From Staphylococcus edaphicus (GTDB taxonomy: Bacteria; Bacillota; Bacilli; Staphylococcales; Staphylococcaceae), in the NCBI RefSeq assembly GCF_002614725.1, contig NZ_MRZN01000006.1, forward strand, positions 1 through 64,000: a stretch of 64,000 bases of DNA. Reading direction: 5' to 3'. The notes below the pieces were generated by a model. That model was not told the origin of the DNA and did not search any database. It was given only the letters and a program-made list of their open reading frames with translations. A program made the translations under genes and the position numbers. This document shows, piece by piece, positions 8,773 to 18,153 of the stretch. The first letter of the stretch is position 1; every line of letters starts with the position of its first letter.

Positions 8773-9678
8773 TTAATCAATTTCTTGCGGTTTCATTTGT
8801 TTACCTGCAAATAACATAATCCACGTTGCTATAATAAATGGGAGCGTAAAGACAGGTAAACCATAAGGCGTTAATAGCGTCGTCATGCCTGCATGAATTA
8901 CGACCGTCAGCAATATACCTAATACAATGCTGATAGGTCGCTCTATTCTTGTACGAAACGCTATTCCAAGCGCTAACACGGTCAGTATCACATTATAACC
9001 GAACAAACCATCATTTATTTGATCATGGTTTGCACCCAATACGATAACGGCTGAAAACCCAATTAAATTGGCTACAATAGCATAAACACCTGCTTTTTTA
9101 GATGCTATAAATATACCAATTAATATTAAACAACCTGCTAAAACACTTTTCAATAAAAACACTTCACTAAATCCAGATAGAAAAGCATTTATAAACTGAA
9201 TATGTCGTCCTGAATATTGGATTTCATGTATCTTATTAGGGAGAATATTGACATCTGCATTCACAAATTTAAATTGAAATGACATGAGCAATATCAACCA
9301 ACTGACAAAAACATACGGCATCGTTAACATTGGCACATCAAATGGCTTAAAAAACGCTCTAAATGCTGAACCAATTGGCATAGTAATAACAATTGCGACA
9401 AAAATAATTATTAGACTATACCATTGTGGTACTAAAAATAGTGTCAATGCAATTGCGGTCAGTACTGGGTTAAATCCTGACAATCCAGTATTGATTTCTT
9501 CTTCTGAATAATTTGTCCTTTTTGCTAATAACAACGCAATGACGCTCGCTATGAATGCCATTACGCCTACTTTCCAGCTACCTATAAATAAGCCTAGCAA
9601 AATAAACAACCCTGTCCATGCGTTATTTAATAATAGTACTTGTGAAATATTCTTCAAGATAATTCGAATAGCATCCAC
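8773..9678 (-). CDS. Urea transporter (SLC14/UT family)
   Basis: A 301-residue, highly hydrophobic channel protein built as two homologous halves. Each half ends in the urea-transporter signature: PFDVPMLTMPYVFVSWLIL in the first and PYGLPVFTLPFIIATWIML in the second. Each also has a hydrophilic loop with N-P-V / N-V-I (LSGFNPVLTAIAL and LFGYNVILTVLAL). It lets urea enter passively for the urease encoded divergently from 9879. The nickel-type importer follows 106 bases downstream on the same strand and may be cotranscribed. Confidence 0.9.
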   Translation of the reverse strand: MDAIRIILKNISQVLLLNNAWTGLFILLGLFIGSWKVGVMAFIASVIALLLAKRTNYSEEEINTGLSGFNPVLTAIALTLFLVPQWYSLIIIFVAIVITMPIGSAFRAFFKPFDVPMLTMPYVFVSWLILLMSFQFKFVNADVNILPNKIHEIQYSGRHIQFINAFLSGFSEVFLLKSVLAGCLILIGIFIASKKAGVYAIVANLIGFSAVIVLGANHDQINDGLFGYNVILTVLALGIAFRTRIERPISIVLGILLTVVIHAGMTTLLTPYGLPVFTLPFIIATWIMLFAGKQMKPQEID

Positions 9679-9775
9679 ATCGTCACCTGATTTCTATATA
9701 CTCTAACTTATACAATAATATATTAGACTAACAAAAAATCAAAGCAATAAATATCAATTTTTTATAAAATTCGTG

Positions 9776-9801
9776 AACTACAAAGTGTTATTCTTGTAGT
9801 T
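9776..9801. promoter_or_regulatory. 8-bp dyad between urea channel and urease genes
   Basis: AACTACAA (9776-9783) and TTGTAGTT (9794-9801) are perfect inverted copies with a 10-base centre, roughly midway in the 200-base divergent intergenic region. It could be an operator controlling both directions. No known factor was matched. Confidence 0.3.
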
Positions 9802-9878
9802 AGCAATTAATAGTCATATCATAGATATGCACATATTTTTTATGTACATAATTCTATTTGTCGAAAGGTAGTGAGATT

Positions 9879-10181
9879 GTGCATTTTACACAACGAGAAC
9901 AAGATAAACTTATGTTAGTGATTGCAGCAGATTTGGCTCGCAGACGTCAACAACGCGGTTTGAAATTAAATTATCCAGAAGCCGTAGCCATTATAAGTTT
10001 CGAATTACTAGAAGGTGCAAGAGATGGTAAGACCGTTGCCGAACTTATGAGTTATGGTAAACAAATATTAAATGAAGATGATGTGATGGAAGGTGTTGCC
10101 GATATGTTAACTGAAATGGAAGTTGAAGCAACCTTCCCCGATGGTACAAAATTGATTACCGTCCATCACCCAATTGTCTAA
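9879..10181 (+). CDS. ureA: Urease gamma subunit
   Basis: A 100-residue structural subunit of the (UreABC)3 nickel urease, which hydrolyses urea to ammonia and carbamate. The start is GTG at 9879, giving the family's standard [12 protein letters not shown], with AAAGGTAGTGA as ribosome site. An upstream in-frame TTG at 9858 would add seven unsupported residues. First gene of ureABCEFGD. Confidence 0.96.
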   Translation: MHFTQREQDKLMLVIAADLARRRQQRGLKLNYPEAVAIISFELLEGARDGKTVAELMSYGKQILNEDDVMEGVADMLTEMEVEATFPDGTKLITVHHPIV

Positions 10182-10195
10182 AGGAGGATTTAATT

Positions 10196-10591
10196 ATGAA
10201 ACCTGGTGAAATTATAGTGAAACGTACTGAAATCGAAGTCAATCAAGGACATAATGCGACGATTCTTAACGTTAAAAATACGGGTGATCGCCCAATTCAA
10301 GTTGGATCACATTATCATTTTTTCGAAGTGAATCCAGCTCTTCAATTTGATCATGAAAAAGCCTATGGCAAAAGAATAGATATTCCTGCTGGCGCGGCAG
10401 TTCGTTTTGAACCCGGTGATGAAAAAGATGTACAACTTGTAGAATTTAGTGGCAAGCGTAAAATTTATGGTTTCCATGGTGCCGTTAATGGATCTATTGA
10501 TGAGTCCCGTGTTTATAAACCAGAAGATGATCGTACTGCAACAGAAATCATTGCAGAAGAAAACAAAACAAGTAAAAATGCTAATAAATAA
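10196..10591 (+). CDS. ureB: Urease beta subunit
   Basis: A 131-residue structural subunit. It begins MKPGEIIVK and has the conserved [17 protein letters not shown] and [11 protein letters not shown] segments. It starts 14 bases after ureA with AAGGAGG before the ATG. The tail is a few residues shorter than the S. aureus protein as remembered. Confidence 0.96.
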   Translation: MKPGEIIVKRTEIEVNQGHNATILNVKNTGDRPIQVGSHYHFFEVNPALQFDHEKAYGKRIDIPAGAAVRFEPGDEKDVQLVEFSGKRKIYGFHGAVNGSIDESRVYKPEDDRTATEIIAEENKTSKNANK

Positions 10592-10609
10592 AGGAAGAGG
10601 GTAAAAAGT

Positions 10610-12325
10610 ATGAGCTTTAAAATGACGCAATCCCAGTATACAAGCCTTTATGGCCCAACTGTTGGTGATTCTGTAAGATTAGGCGATACAAACTTATTTG
10701 CTCGCGTAGAACGTGACTATGCTACATATGGAGATGAAGCTGCATTTGGCGGCGGTAAATCTATTCGTGATGGCATGGCCCAAAATCCAAATGTAACACG
10801 TGATGATAAACAAGTCGCGGACCTAGTCATCACAAATGCGATGATTATTGATTACAATAAAATTGTTAAAGGTGATATAGGTATTAAAAATGGCTATATT
10901 ATGAAGATTGGTAAAGCTGGCAACCCAGACATCATGGATAATGTTGACATTATTATTGGTGCCACAACAGATATCATTTCTGCTGAAGGTAAAATTGTCA
11001 CAGCTGGGGGCATAGACACACATGTCCATTTCATTAACCCTGAACAATCACAAGTAGCATTAGAAAGTGGTATCACTACGCATATTGGTGGCGGTACCGG
11101 GGCATCTGAAGGTGCTAAGGCTACAACAGTTACACCTGGACCATGGCACTTACATCGTATGTTGTTAGCTGCTGAATCATTACCTTTAAACATTGGTTTC
11201 ACTGGTAAAGGACAAGCAGTCAATCATACAGCATTAGTCGAGCAAATTCATGCGGGTGCAATTGGTTTAAAAGTGCACGAAGACTGGGGCGCAACACCTT
11301 CCGCGCTCGACCACGCTTTACAAGTTGCGGATGATTATGATGTTCAAATCGCGTTACACGCAGACACATTGAATGAAGCTGGTTTTATGGAAGAAACAAT
11401 GGCTGCTGTAAAAGATCGTGTCTTGCATATGTATCATACAGAAGGTGCAGGTGGTGGACACGCGCCAGATTTAATTAAATCTGCTGCCTATCCTAATATC
11501 CTACCTTCATCAACGAACCCAACCTTACCTTATACAGTCAACACGATTGATGAACATTTGGATATGGTTATGATTACCCACCATTTAAATGCATCAATTC
11601 CTGAAGATATCGCTTTTGCCGATTCACGTATTCGTAAAGAAACGATTGCTGCTGAAGACGTCTTACAAGATATGGGTGTATTTAGTATGGTTAGCTCAGA
11701 TTCACAAGCAATGGGACGTGTTGGTGAAGTAATTACACGAACATGGCAAGTAGCTCATCGTATGAAAGAACAACGTGGCGCATTAGAAGGCGACAGTGAA
11801 TACAATGACAATAATCGTATTAAGCGTTATATCGCTAAATATACGATTAATCCGGCCATTACACATGGCATTTCAGATTATGTAGGCTCAATTGACGAAG
11901 GTAAACTCGCAGATATCATCTTATGGGAACCAGCGTTCTTCGGAGTTAAACCTGATGTAATTGTTAAAGGTGGCATGATTAATACTGCAATTAACGGGGA
12001 TGCCAATGGTTCTATCCCTACTTCCGAACCTTTAAAATATCGTAGAATGTATGGTCAATTAGGTGGAAATCTTCAAAGTACGTCTATGACATTCGTGTCT
12101 ACAACTGCCTACGAAAATGATATCGGTAAGCTTTTAGGTTTAAAACGTAAACTAAGACCTGTTCACAACATACGTAAATTAAGTAAAAAAGACATGAAAA
12201 ATAATAACGCAACCCCAGATTTAGATGTTGATCCGCAAACATATGAAGTATTTGTAGATGGCGAAAAAATCACTAGTGAACCTGCTACAGAACTACCATT
12301 AACACAACGCTATTTCTTATTCTAG
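10610..12325 (+). CDS. ureC: Urease alpha (catalytic) subunit
   Basis: 571 residues carrying the dinuclear nickel site. Ligands are visible at their standard places: His138 and His140 (DTHVHF), carbamylated Lys221 (GLKVHEDWG), His250, His276 (HTEGAGGGH) and Asp364 (SSDSQAMGR). The mobile flap reads MITHHLNA, with Thr323 at the position of the usual cysteine and catalytic His325 kept. A Thr at this place has been reported for S. xylosus urease. Nineteen bases separate it from ureB. Confidence 0.97.
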   Translation: MSFKMTQSQYTSLYGPTVGDSVRLGDTNLFARVERDYATYGDEAAFGGGKSIRDGMAQNPNVTRDDKQVADLVITNAMIIDYNKIVKGDIGIKNGYIMKIGKAGNPDIMDNVDIIIGATTDIISAEGKIVTAGGIDTHVHFINPEQSQVALESGITTHIGGGTGASEGAKATTVTPGPWHLHRMLLAAESLPLNIGFTGKGQAVNHTALVEQIHAGAIGLKVHEDWGATPSALDHALQVADDYDVQIALHADTLNEAGFMEETMAAVKDRVLHMYHTEGAGGGHAPDLIKSAAYPNILPSSTNPTLPYTVNTIDEHLDMVMITHHLNASIPEDIAFADSRIRKETIAAEDVLQDMGVFSMVSSDSQAMGRVGEVITRTWQVAHRMKEQRGALEGDSEYNDNNRIKRYIAKYTINPAITHGISDYVGSIDEGKLADIILWEPAFFGVKPDVIVKGGMINTAINGDANGSIPTSEPLKYRRMYGQLGGNLQSTSMTFVSTTAYENDIGKLLGLKRKLRPVHNIRKLSKKDMKNNNATPDLDVDPQTYEVFVDGEKITSEPATELPLTQRYFLF

Positions 12326-12335
12326 GAGGTAAAAA

Positions 12336-12788
12336 ATGATCATCGAAGAGATTGTAGGTAATATCGCTAACCTTTCAGATAGCGAAAAAGGTAAACACAT
12401 GGAAAAGGTATACCTAGAAAATTCAGATTTAGTAAAAAGAATCCAACGTGTAACGACAGATCACGGGAACGAAATCGGTATTCGTTTGAAACAACCTATC
12501 GATTTACAATATGGAGATATTTTATATAAAGACGATAAAAACATAATTATCGTTGATGTTAATTCTGAAGATTTACTGGTCATTAAACCACGTACATTAC
12601 AAGAAATGGGAGATATCGCTCATCAACTTGGAAATAGACATTTGCCAGCACAATTTACAGAAACTGAAATGCTTGTTCAATATGACTACTTGGTAGAATC
12701 ATTATTACAAGACCTAGGTATACCTTATGAGCACGAAGACCGCAAAGTTAACAAAGCATTCAGACATATAGGACATGCTCATGATTGA
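12336..12788 (+). CDS. ureE: Urease accessory protein UreE (nickel metallochaperone)
   Basis: 150 residues with an N-terminal peptide-binding domain and a C-terminal metal-binding domain. It brings Ni(II) to the UreDFG-apourease complex. The long polyhistidine tail of some UreE proteins is absent; the tail is [16 protein letters not shown] ribosome site lies 8 bases from the ATG. The last 8 bases overlap ureF. Confidence 0.94.
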   Translation: MIIEEIVGNIANLSDSEKGKHMEKVYLENSDLVKRIQRVTTDHGNEIGIRLKQPIDLQYGDILYKDDKNIIIVDVNSEDLLVIKPRTLQEMGDIAHQLGNRHLPAQFTETEMLVQYDYLVESLLQDLGIPYEHEDRKVNKAFRHIGHAHD

Positions 12789-13470
12789 TCATGCACATTT
12801 ACGCCTGTTTCAATTCTGTGATTCACAATTTCCAACAGGCGCGTTTAGTCATTCATTTGGACTTGAGACCTATATCCAGCGCGATGCAGTTCATGATGAA
12901 GAAAGCTTCCAGCAGTGGCTTGTTTTATTTTTAAACGAGCAGTTAACTTACGCCGATGGTTTAACGATGCGTCTAGTATACGAGGCTCTAAACAACAATG
13001 ATACAAAAGCAATATTAAAATTAGACCGTATTCTGTTCGTTCAGAATTTGCCAAAAGAAACAAGACAAGGCTCTAAACAAATGGGCAATCGTATGGTCAA
13101 ACTTGCTTCGGAACTTTATGATAGCGCGTGGATTAATTGGTACCAGACACAAATGAAAAATAAAAAAGCATCCTTGCATCCTGCAATATGCTTTACTATG
13201 TTGGGTCACCATCTCGGTGTCGATATCGAAACCATCATTGACTATTATTTATATCAGAATGTGTCAAGTCTTACTCAAAATGCAGTACGTGCAATTCCAT
13301 TAGGACAAACTGCAGGACAGCGTATTGTTCATAAGATGATTCCAATCATGAAAGAAACACGAGATCACATCATGACAATCGATAAATCTCAACTAGGTAT
13401 TACCGCTCCAGGTTTGGAAATCAATCAAATGGAACATGAAAACGTTAATGTAAGAATCTTTATATCTTAG
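12781..13470 (+). CDS. ureF: Urease accessory protein UreF
   Basis: 229 residues of the all-helical UreF family, a scaffold that recruits UreG to the UreD-urease complex. Hallmarks: [18 protein letters not shown] at the N-terminus and [14 protein letters not shown] plus the C-terminal NVNVRIFIS. The ATG at 12781 ([10 protein letters not shown]) matches the family start; an ATG two codons earlier is possible. It overlaps the end of ureE. Confidence 0.94.
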   Translation: MIDHAHLRLFQFCDSQFPTGAFSHSFGLETYIQRDAVHDEESFQQWLVLFLNEQLTYADGLTMRLVYEALNNNDTKAILKLDRILFVQNLPKETRQGSKQMGNRMVKLASELYDSAWINWYQTQMKNKKASLHPAICFTMLGHHLGVDIETIIDYYLYQNVSSLTQNAVRAIPLGQTAGQRIVHKMIPIMKETRDHIMTIDKSQLGITAPGLEINQMEHENVNVRIFIS

Positions 13471-13483
13471 GAGGACAAGCTTT

Positions 13484-14098
13484 ATGACAGATACAATTAA
13501 AATAGGTGTGGGTGGCCCTGTTGGCGCAGGGAAAACGCAACTTATCGAAAAAATTGTAAAACGATTAGCAAAAGACATGAGTATTGGTGTTATTACTAAT
13601 GATATCTATACTAAAGAAGATGAAAAAATATTAGTGAATTCAGGTGTCTTACCAGAAGATAGAATCATTGGTGTAGAGACTGGCGGTTGCCCACATACAG
13701 CTATACGGGAAGACGCATCTATGAACTTTGCAGCTATTGATGAATTAAAAGACCGCAATGATGATATTGAACTTATCTTCATAGAATCAGGTGGCGACAA
13801 CTTGGCGGCGACTTTCAGTCCTGAACTTGTTGATTTTTCAATTTATATTATCGATGTTGCCCAAGGGGAAAAAATCCCTCGTAAAGGTGGACAAGGTATG
13901 ATTAAATCAGACTTTTTCGTTATTAACAAAACAGATTTAGCACCTTACGTTGGCGCATCTTTAGAACGTATGGCAGAAGATACTAAAGCTTTCCGTGGTA
14001 ATCGACCTTTTACTTTCACTAACCTTAAAACTGACGAAGGCTTGGATGAAGTCATTCATTGGATTGAACAAGATGTATTTCTTAAAGGATTAGCATAG
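13484..14098 (+). CDS. ureG: Urease accessory GTPase UreG
   Basis: A 204-residue SIMIBI-class GTPase that drives nickel insertion. P-loop GPVGAGKT at residues 11-18, metal-binding [13 protein letters not shown] (Cys-Pro-His), [15 protein letters not shown] and the NKTD specificity motif are all present. AGGAGG precedes the ATG. The stop codon is followed directly by the ureD ATG with no gap. Confidence 0.96.
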   Translation: MTDTIKIGVGGPVGAGKTQLIEKIVKRLAKDMSIGVITNDIYTKEDEKILVNSGVLPEDRIIGVETGGCPHTAIREDASMNFAAIDELKDRNDDIELIFIESGGDNLAATFSPELVDFSIYIIDVAQGEKIPRKGGQGMIKSDFFVINKTDLAPYVGASLERMAEDTKAFRGNRPFTFTNLKTDEGLDEVIHWIEQDVFLKGLA

Positions 14099-14941
14099 AT
14101 GTCTAATAACAAATCAGCATGGACAGGTCAATTAGATTTATCCGTTTTTAATAATGGGAAAAAGTCTGTCGCTCGAGATATCTTTTTTGAAAAAGCTTTA
14201 AAAGTGATGCGCCCAGTCTATTTAAATCATTCTGATATTCCTACATTCTATATCGTCAATGTAGGCGGTGGTTACTTAGATGGTGACCGCTATACGATGA
14301 ATTTTAATATAGATTCAGACGCTAAAGTTATTTTAACTTCACAAGGTGCAACAAAAATTTACAAAACATTAAACGATCATGTTGAGCAATATCAAACTTT
14401 TAACATAAAAAATAAGGGCTATGCTGAATATGTTGGAGATCCAATTATCGCATTTGAAAATGCAAAGTTTTATCAACACAATGTGTTTAATTTGGAAGCT
14501 TCAGCCGCCCTATTCTATACGGATATTTTAACGCCAGGCTATTCCAAATCAGATAAACGCTTTAGTTATACGTATATGCATTTACTCAATGAAATATATG
14601 TAGATGAGACGTTAGTCGCCTTCGATAATATGTTACTCGATCCAACAAAGAATAAAGTGGATGGCCTCGGGTATATGGAAGCATACACACATTTAGGTTC
14701 TTGCTATTTCATTCATCCTGAGGTGAATCAAAAGTTTATCGATCAAGTTTACGAGGAAATTAAACATTACCAACAAACATTTGACTGTCGCTTTGGTATT
14801 ACACAATTACCAACACATGGCTTCAGCCTTCGTATCTTATCAAATAAAACACAAGTCATTGAAAAAATCATAACTACCGTACAATGTTATGTCGTTAAAG
14901 AAATTTTTAATCGTGATGTAGATTTTTTACGTAAATATTGA
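14099..14941 (+). CDS. ureD: Urease accessory protein UreD
   Basis: 280 residues of the UreD/UreH family, which binds apourease and forms the nickel tunnel with UreF. Typical segments: [26 protein letters not shown] and [15 protein letters not shown]. It is the last gene of the operon; the ATG directly abuts the ureG stop. The order ureABCEFGD matches other staphylococci. Confidence 0.93.
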   Translation: MSNNKSAWTGQLDLSVFNNGKKSVARDIFFEKALKVMRPVYLNHSDIPTFYIVNVGGGYLDGDRYTMNFNIDSDAKVILTSQGATKIYKTLNDHVEQYQTFNIKNKGYAEYVGDPIIAFENAKFYQHNVFNLEASAALFYTDILTPGYSKSDKRFSYTYMHLLNEIYVDETLVAFDNMLLDPTKNKVDGLGYMEAYTHLGSCYFIHPEVNQKFIDQVYEEIKHYQQTFDCRFGITQLPTHGFSLRILSNKTQVIEKIITTVQCYVVKEIFNRDVDFLRKY

Positions 14942-14945
14942 TGAA

Positions 14946-14984
14946 AACAAAGGGCCTGGAAAACATTTCCAGACCCTTTTGTGT
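14946..14984 (+). terminator. Terminator of the urease operon
   Basis: CAAAGGG-CTGGAAA pairs with TTTCCAG-CCCTTTTG around a 3-base loop, with one internal mismatch, five bases after the ureD stop. It may serve both directions, as the next gene is convergent. Confidence 0.8.
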
Positions 14985-15018
14985 GTCGATGACAGCTCAG
15001 TGTTATTGATTTTAAACT

Positions 15019-15225
15019 TTAAATCATATTAAGTAACCAAATCAGACTTACTACAAATAATACGATGGTAATAAGATAGATAGTTAACTTTTGAGCTTTG
15101 TTTAAAGCTTTTTGTTCTTTTGTAAACAAACTAAACATGGTCCCATCTTTGCCCATTAATAAGGTAATTGAAAAAATAAGTAAGACAATAGAAATAATGA
15201 ACAATATTAAAGCGATAAATACCAT
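15019..15225 (-). CDS. Small two-helix membrane protein, unknown function
   Basis: 68 residues starting MVFIALILFIISIV: one N-terminal transmembrane helix, a polar loop (GKDGTMFSLFTKEQKALNKAQK) and a second helix (LTIYLITIVLFVVSLIWLL). GGAG seven bases before this ATG decides the start; an ATG nine codons earlier lies before that ribosome site. The plan resembles SecG-sized proteins, but no specific family is recognised. Confidence 0.65.
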   Translation of the reverse strand: MVFIALILFIISIVLLIFSITLLMGKDGTMFSLFTKEQKALNKAQKLTIYLITIVLFVVSLIWLLNMI

Positions 15226-15404
15226 ATGTGTACTCCTTTTCCAGTTGTGCATTTTACTAACAAACTAAATATCATACTATCTTACATTATCCATTTTATA
15301 AAGAATTATCTGATTTAAGACAAATAAAACAAAAACTTAACTCTGCTTATACTTTATTGATACAATGGTACAAGCTCATATTAAATAAACTAAGGAGTGA
15401 TTTT

Positions 15405-15875
15405 GTGACAGAGGAATATATCTACAAAAACACTGTACAACCATCCTGGATAGACAATAACAATCATATGCATGATGCACAATATTATTCCATTTTCAGT
15501 GATGCAGTCGTTGGTTTCTTTGAATCTGTTGACTTTTCTACGGATTATCGACACAGTCAAGATGTCACAATGTTCAGCGTAGAAGCACATATTTCATTTT
15601 TGAAAGAACTTTTACTTAATGAATCATTTTATATCAAAGTACACATCTACGATTATGATGCCAAAAGAGTTCATTTATTCTTAACAATGTATAATAGTAA
15701 AGATGAACGCAACGCAACATATGAAGCCATCATGATGGGTGTTGGCAATGAAACAAGACGAAGTATGGACTTTCCAATGCCTATCCAAGAAAAAATCAAA
15801 AATTATTATGACCAACAACAAACATTCGAACCACCACAACAACTTGGACATGTCATCGGTATTCCAAAGAAGTAA
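15405..15875 (+). CDS. Hotdog-fold acyl-CoA thioesterase family protein
   Basis: 156 residues beginning with GTG after TAAGGAG (VTEEYIYKNTVQP). The segment WIDNNNHMHDAQYYSIFSDA is the N-terminal helix motif of 4-hydroxybenzoyl-CoA-thioesterase-like hotdog enzymes, normally W-x-D-x-N-x-H-x-N/H-x3-Y. It probably hydrolyses a small acyl-CoA. A longer frame from 15357 lacks a ribosome site. It stands alone; substrate unknown. Confidence 0.75.
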   Translation: MTEEYIYKNTVQPSWIDNNNHMHDAQYYSIFSDAVVGFFESVDFSTDYRHSQDVTMFSVEAHISFLKELLLNESFYIKVHIYDYDAKRVHLFLTMYNSKDERNATYEAIMMGVGNETRRSMDFPMPIQEKIKNYYDQQQTFEPPQQLGHVIGIPKK

Positions 15876-15968
15876 TTACAATATAGTAGTAACATGGTGC
15901 CATAAATATATGATGCCAAACTAACTTCAATTATTATTTTCTACTAAAATATTTTATCAAATTGTAGC

Positions 15969-16022
15969 AGTAAGTAGTCACACGGTAAATAATTAATTAG
16001 CGCGTGGCTACTTACTCTTTTT
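15969..16022 (+). terminator. Terminator after the thioesterase gene
   Basis: AGTAAGTAG (15969-15977) pairs with CTACTTACT (16008-16016), with further pairing inside (CAC/GTG), followed by CTTTTT. It lies 94 bases past the stop. Confidence 0.7.
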
Positions 16023-16051
16023 GACATTCTAGCCACCTATTGCTAAAATCA

Positions 16052-16075
16052 AAAATAGAATGACCATTCTATTTT
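16052..16075. promoter_or_regulatory. TetR-type operator, copy 1 (before the tetR gene)
   Basis: A perfect palindrome with 11-base arms (AAAATAGAATG / CATTCTATTTT) and an AC centre lies 15 bases before the regulator's ATG. The core TAGAATG-2-CATTCTA recurs twice before the transporter gene, which indicates autoregulation. Confidence 0.8.
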
Positions 16076-16090
16076 GAAAGTGTGAGACAC

Positions 16091-16645
16091 ATGTCACAAA
16101 AGAAACAAGATATCTTAAGTGTAGCAGAACGATTATTTTATGAACATGGCTTTAAAGGTGTAGGCTTAAAACAAATTATACAAGAAGCCAACGTCGCAAC
16201 AATGACACTATATAATCATTTTGAATCCAAAGATAATTTAGTGGCTCAAGTGCTAAAACAGCGTGAAATACGTTATTGGCACTATCTAGACAGTCATGTA
16301 GAACAGCATCCTGATAAACCTTTTATATCTGCAGTTACAGCACATTGTCAATGGTTGAATGATTACTCATATAAAGGTGATATGTTTATGCGTGCCATCG
16401 AAGACTACGCGGACACTGACAATGATATTGAAAATACTGCTAGAGGCCACAAAGAACGACTTTTACATTATTTAGAAAAACTAGCTGATGATGCCGGTAT
16501 CGAAAATGGTTATGATTTAGCTGTTCAATATACATTACTTTTAGAAGGTACAACGTCTATGACTGCTTTATTAGGTTCTAAGAATGCCACTTCGCATGCC
16601 ATCACGATGGCGAAGTTATTATTGAACGAAGCACATAATCAATAA
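16091..16645 (+). CDS. TetR/AcrR-family repressor, likely of the adjacent MFS transporter
   Basis: 184 residues. The N-terminal HTH reads ILSVAERLFYEHGFKGVGLK, with recognition helix VATMTLYNHFESKDNL. The C-terminal ligand domain resembles the TetR_C branch seen beside MFS exporters (DYADTDNDIENTARGHKERLL). Translation starts at ATG 16091, or at GTG three codons earlier. It lies downstream of operator copy 1 and 142 bases before the transporter, whose leader carries copies 2 and 3. Confidence 0.85.
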   Translation: MSQKKQDILSVAERLFYEHGFKGVGLKQIIQEANVATMTLYNHFESKDNLVAQVLKQREIRYWHYLDSHVEQHPDKPFISAVTAHCQWLNDYSYKGDMFMRAIEDYADTDNDIENTARGHKERLLHYLEKLADDAGIENGYDLAVQYTLLLEGTTSMTALLGSKNATSHAITMAKLLLNEAHNQ

Positions 16646-16712
16646 TTCCAAACGAGTTAGAGCTATTTTTCGATATATTAATGCTCTTTCTCGTTATTTT
16701 TCAACACTAATA

Positions 16713-16728
16713 TAGAATGAACATTCTA
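16713..16728. promoter_or_regulatory. TetR-type operator, copy 2
   Basis: TAGAATG-AA-CATTCTA, a perfect 7-base-arm palindrome in the leader of the MFS gene, identical in core to the site before tetR. Confidence 0.8.
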
Positions 16729-16748
16729 CCTATTTTTTTATTTGTAAT

Positions 16749-16764
16749 TAGAATGAACATTCTA
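16749..16764. promoter_or_regulatory. TetR-type operator, copy 3
   Basis: Exact repeat of the 16-base copy 2, with centres 36 bases apart and 23 bases before the MFS start codon. Two sites on the target promoter and one on the regulator's own is a common repressor layout. Confidence 0.8.
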
Positions 16765-16787
16765 TCTATAAGAGGAGGTTATAAAAT

Positions 16788-18068
16788 ATGAAATTTTCAA
16801 AACTTGTATTCCCTGGTATTGCTATGATTGCAACTACTTATGGATTAGGTCGCTTTAGTTTTGGATTATTTTTACCAGAAGTCACTAGCGATTTGGCATT
16901 AACTCTATCCCAGTCCGGCATGATTTCATCTTTATTTTATTTAGCTTATTGTTTTACAATTATTTATTCTACCCTACAAACTGACACAATTGGTCCAAAA
17001 CGAATGATTATATTAGCGGGGGTATCTGTATTAATAGGCTTACTTACTATAGGCATATCAACGAATGCTATTATTTTATCTATAGGGGTTATGTTTGCAG
17101 GTGCAAGTACCGGTCTTGTATCACCACCGTATGGTTATACAATTTCATTGTGGATTAATCTTCAAGATCAAGGTAAAGCGAATACTTGGATTAATTCAGG
17201 AACAAGTATGGGATTGATGTTCACTGGCATAACAGCTATGCTCATATTTTTAGATTGGCGAGCAACTTATTTATTGTATGCGTTAATCGCGCTAATCGTT
17301 TTAATTTGGAATTATATCGTCATTCCAAAACTTCAACAAGATATTAAAATTAATACAGGTAGTCTCAATATTAGAGACATATCTGCCAGTAAGCGTATAG
17401 TAATCGCTTCTATATTGTTAGGTATATCTACTGCACCATTTTGGACGTTTTCAAAATCTTTTGTACAACTGACAGGTAATTATTCCGATATCGCACTTTC
17501 TATTTTTTGGATTTTAATCGGTGTGTTTGGGGTAATTGGTGGTATATCTGGTTCAATCATCGATAAAAGAGGCATTCATTACGCATTTAATTTCGGTGTA
17601 ATTGCTTTAGCATGTGCTACTGTATTATTGGCATTTACTCCTAACATTTGGTTTTTACCTTTCATTTCGTCTTCATTATTTGGTATGAGCTATATTTTCT
17701 TAACAGGCGTTTTACTTGTTTGGGGAATTAAATTATTCGTCAAAAATGCTTCGCTAGGAATAGGTATTCCATTTTTACTTTTAGCAGTTGGACAGGTTAT
17801 CGGTTCTTCTGTCGCTGGTATTGTGATTGATATGCTAAATTACGAATACACATTCATTATTTACGGCATTATTGGTCTCATTCCATTATTAATTTATCCT
17901 AAAGTAGAAGTAGCAGAAAACAAAGTACCTAAAGGTTATTACAGTAAATTACAAAAAAACAATCTAGACTTAATCAACAATGAAGATTCACCTGATAATC
18001 GTTTTCTTCAGACAGCGACGAATATAACCAAATATAAAACAAAGGATGAGACTAAAATCAATCATTAA
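16788..18068 (+). CDS. MFS transporter (YbfB/YjiJ-like)
   Basis: 426 residues with 12 predicted helices. TTYGLGRFSFGLFLPEV at the N-terminus and the loop SPPYGYTISLWI fit the YbfB/YjiJ-like branch of MFS permeases. The last 55 residues are polar and probably cytoplasmic. AGAGGAGG precedes the ATG. Its control by the TetR protein upstream is supported by the shared operators. The substrate, and so the inducer, is unknown; efflux is plausible. Confidence 0.8.
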   Translation: MKFSKLVFPGIAMIATTYGLGRFSFGLFLPEVTSDLALTLSQSGMISSLFYLAYCFTIIYSTLQTDTIGPKRMIILAGVSVLIGLLTIGISTNAIILSIGVMFAGASTGLVSPPYGYTISLWINLQDQGKANTWINSGTSMGLMFTGITAMLIFLDWRATYLLYALIALIVLIWNYIVIPKLQQDIKINTGSLNIRDISASKRIVIASILLGISTAPFWTFSKSFVQLTGNYSDIALSIFWILIGVFGVIGGISGSIIDKRGIHYAFNFGVIALACATVLLAFTPNIWFLPFISSSLFGMSYIFLTGVLLVWGIKLFVKNASLGIGIPFLLLAVGQVIGSSVAGIVIDMLNYEYTFIIYGIIGLIPLLIYPKVEVAENKVPKGYYSKLQKNNLDLINNEDSPDNRFLQTATNITKYKTKDETKINH

Positions 18069-18095
18069 ACATTGACCTCGTCTCATCCTCTATTT
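18043..18095 (+). terminator. Stem-loop spanning the MFS stop codon
   Basis: AGGATGAGAC (18043-18052, inside the last codons) pairs perfectly with GTCTCATCCT (18080-18089). The tail is U-rich but broken. It lies before the convergent mccB. Confidence 0.6.
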
Positions 18096-18153
18096 ATATA
18101 TATGCTTTAATATTAGCGATACAGTATGGTTAAATTTCTATTTTACAATTAAA

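Noticed and set aside
9858..9878. TTG start giving a longer UreA
   Set aside because: The GTG at 9879 has the ribosome site and gives the standard UreA N-terminus.
10894..11223. 109-codon antisense frame inside ureC
   Set aside because: It is a mirror of the strongly conserved UreC coding sequence, with no ribosome site.
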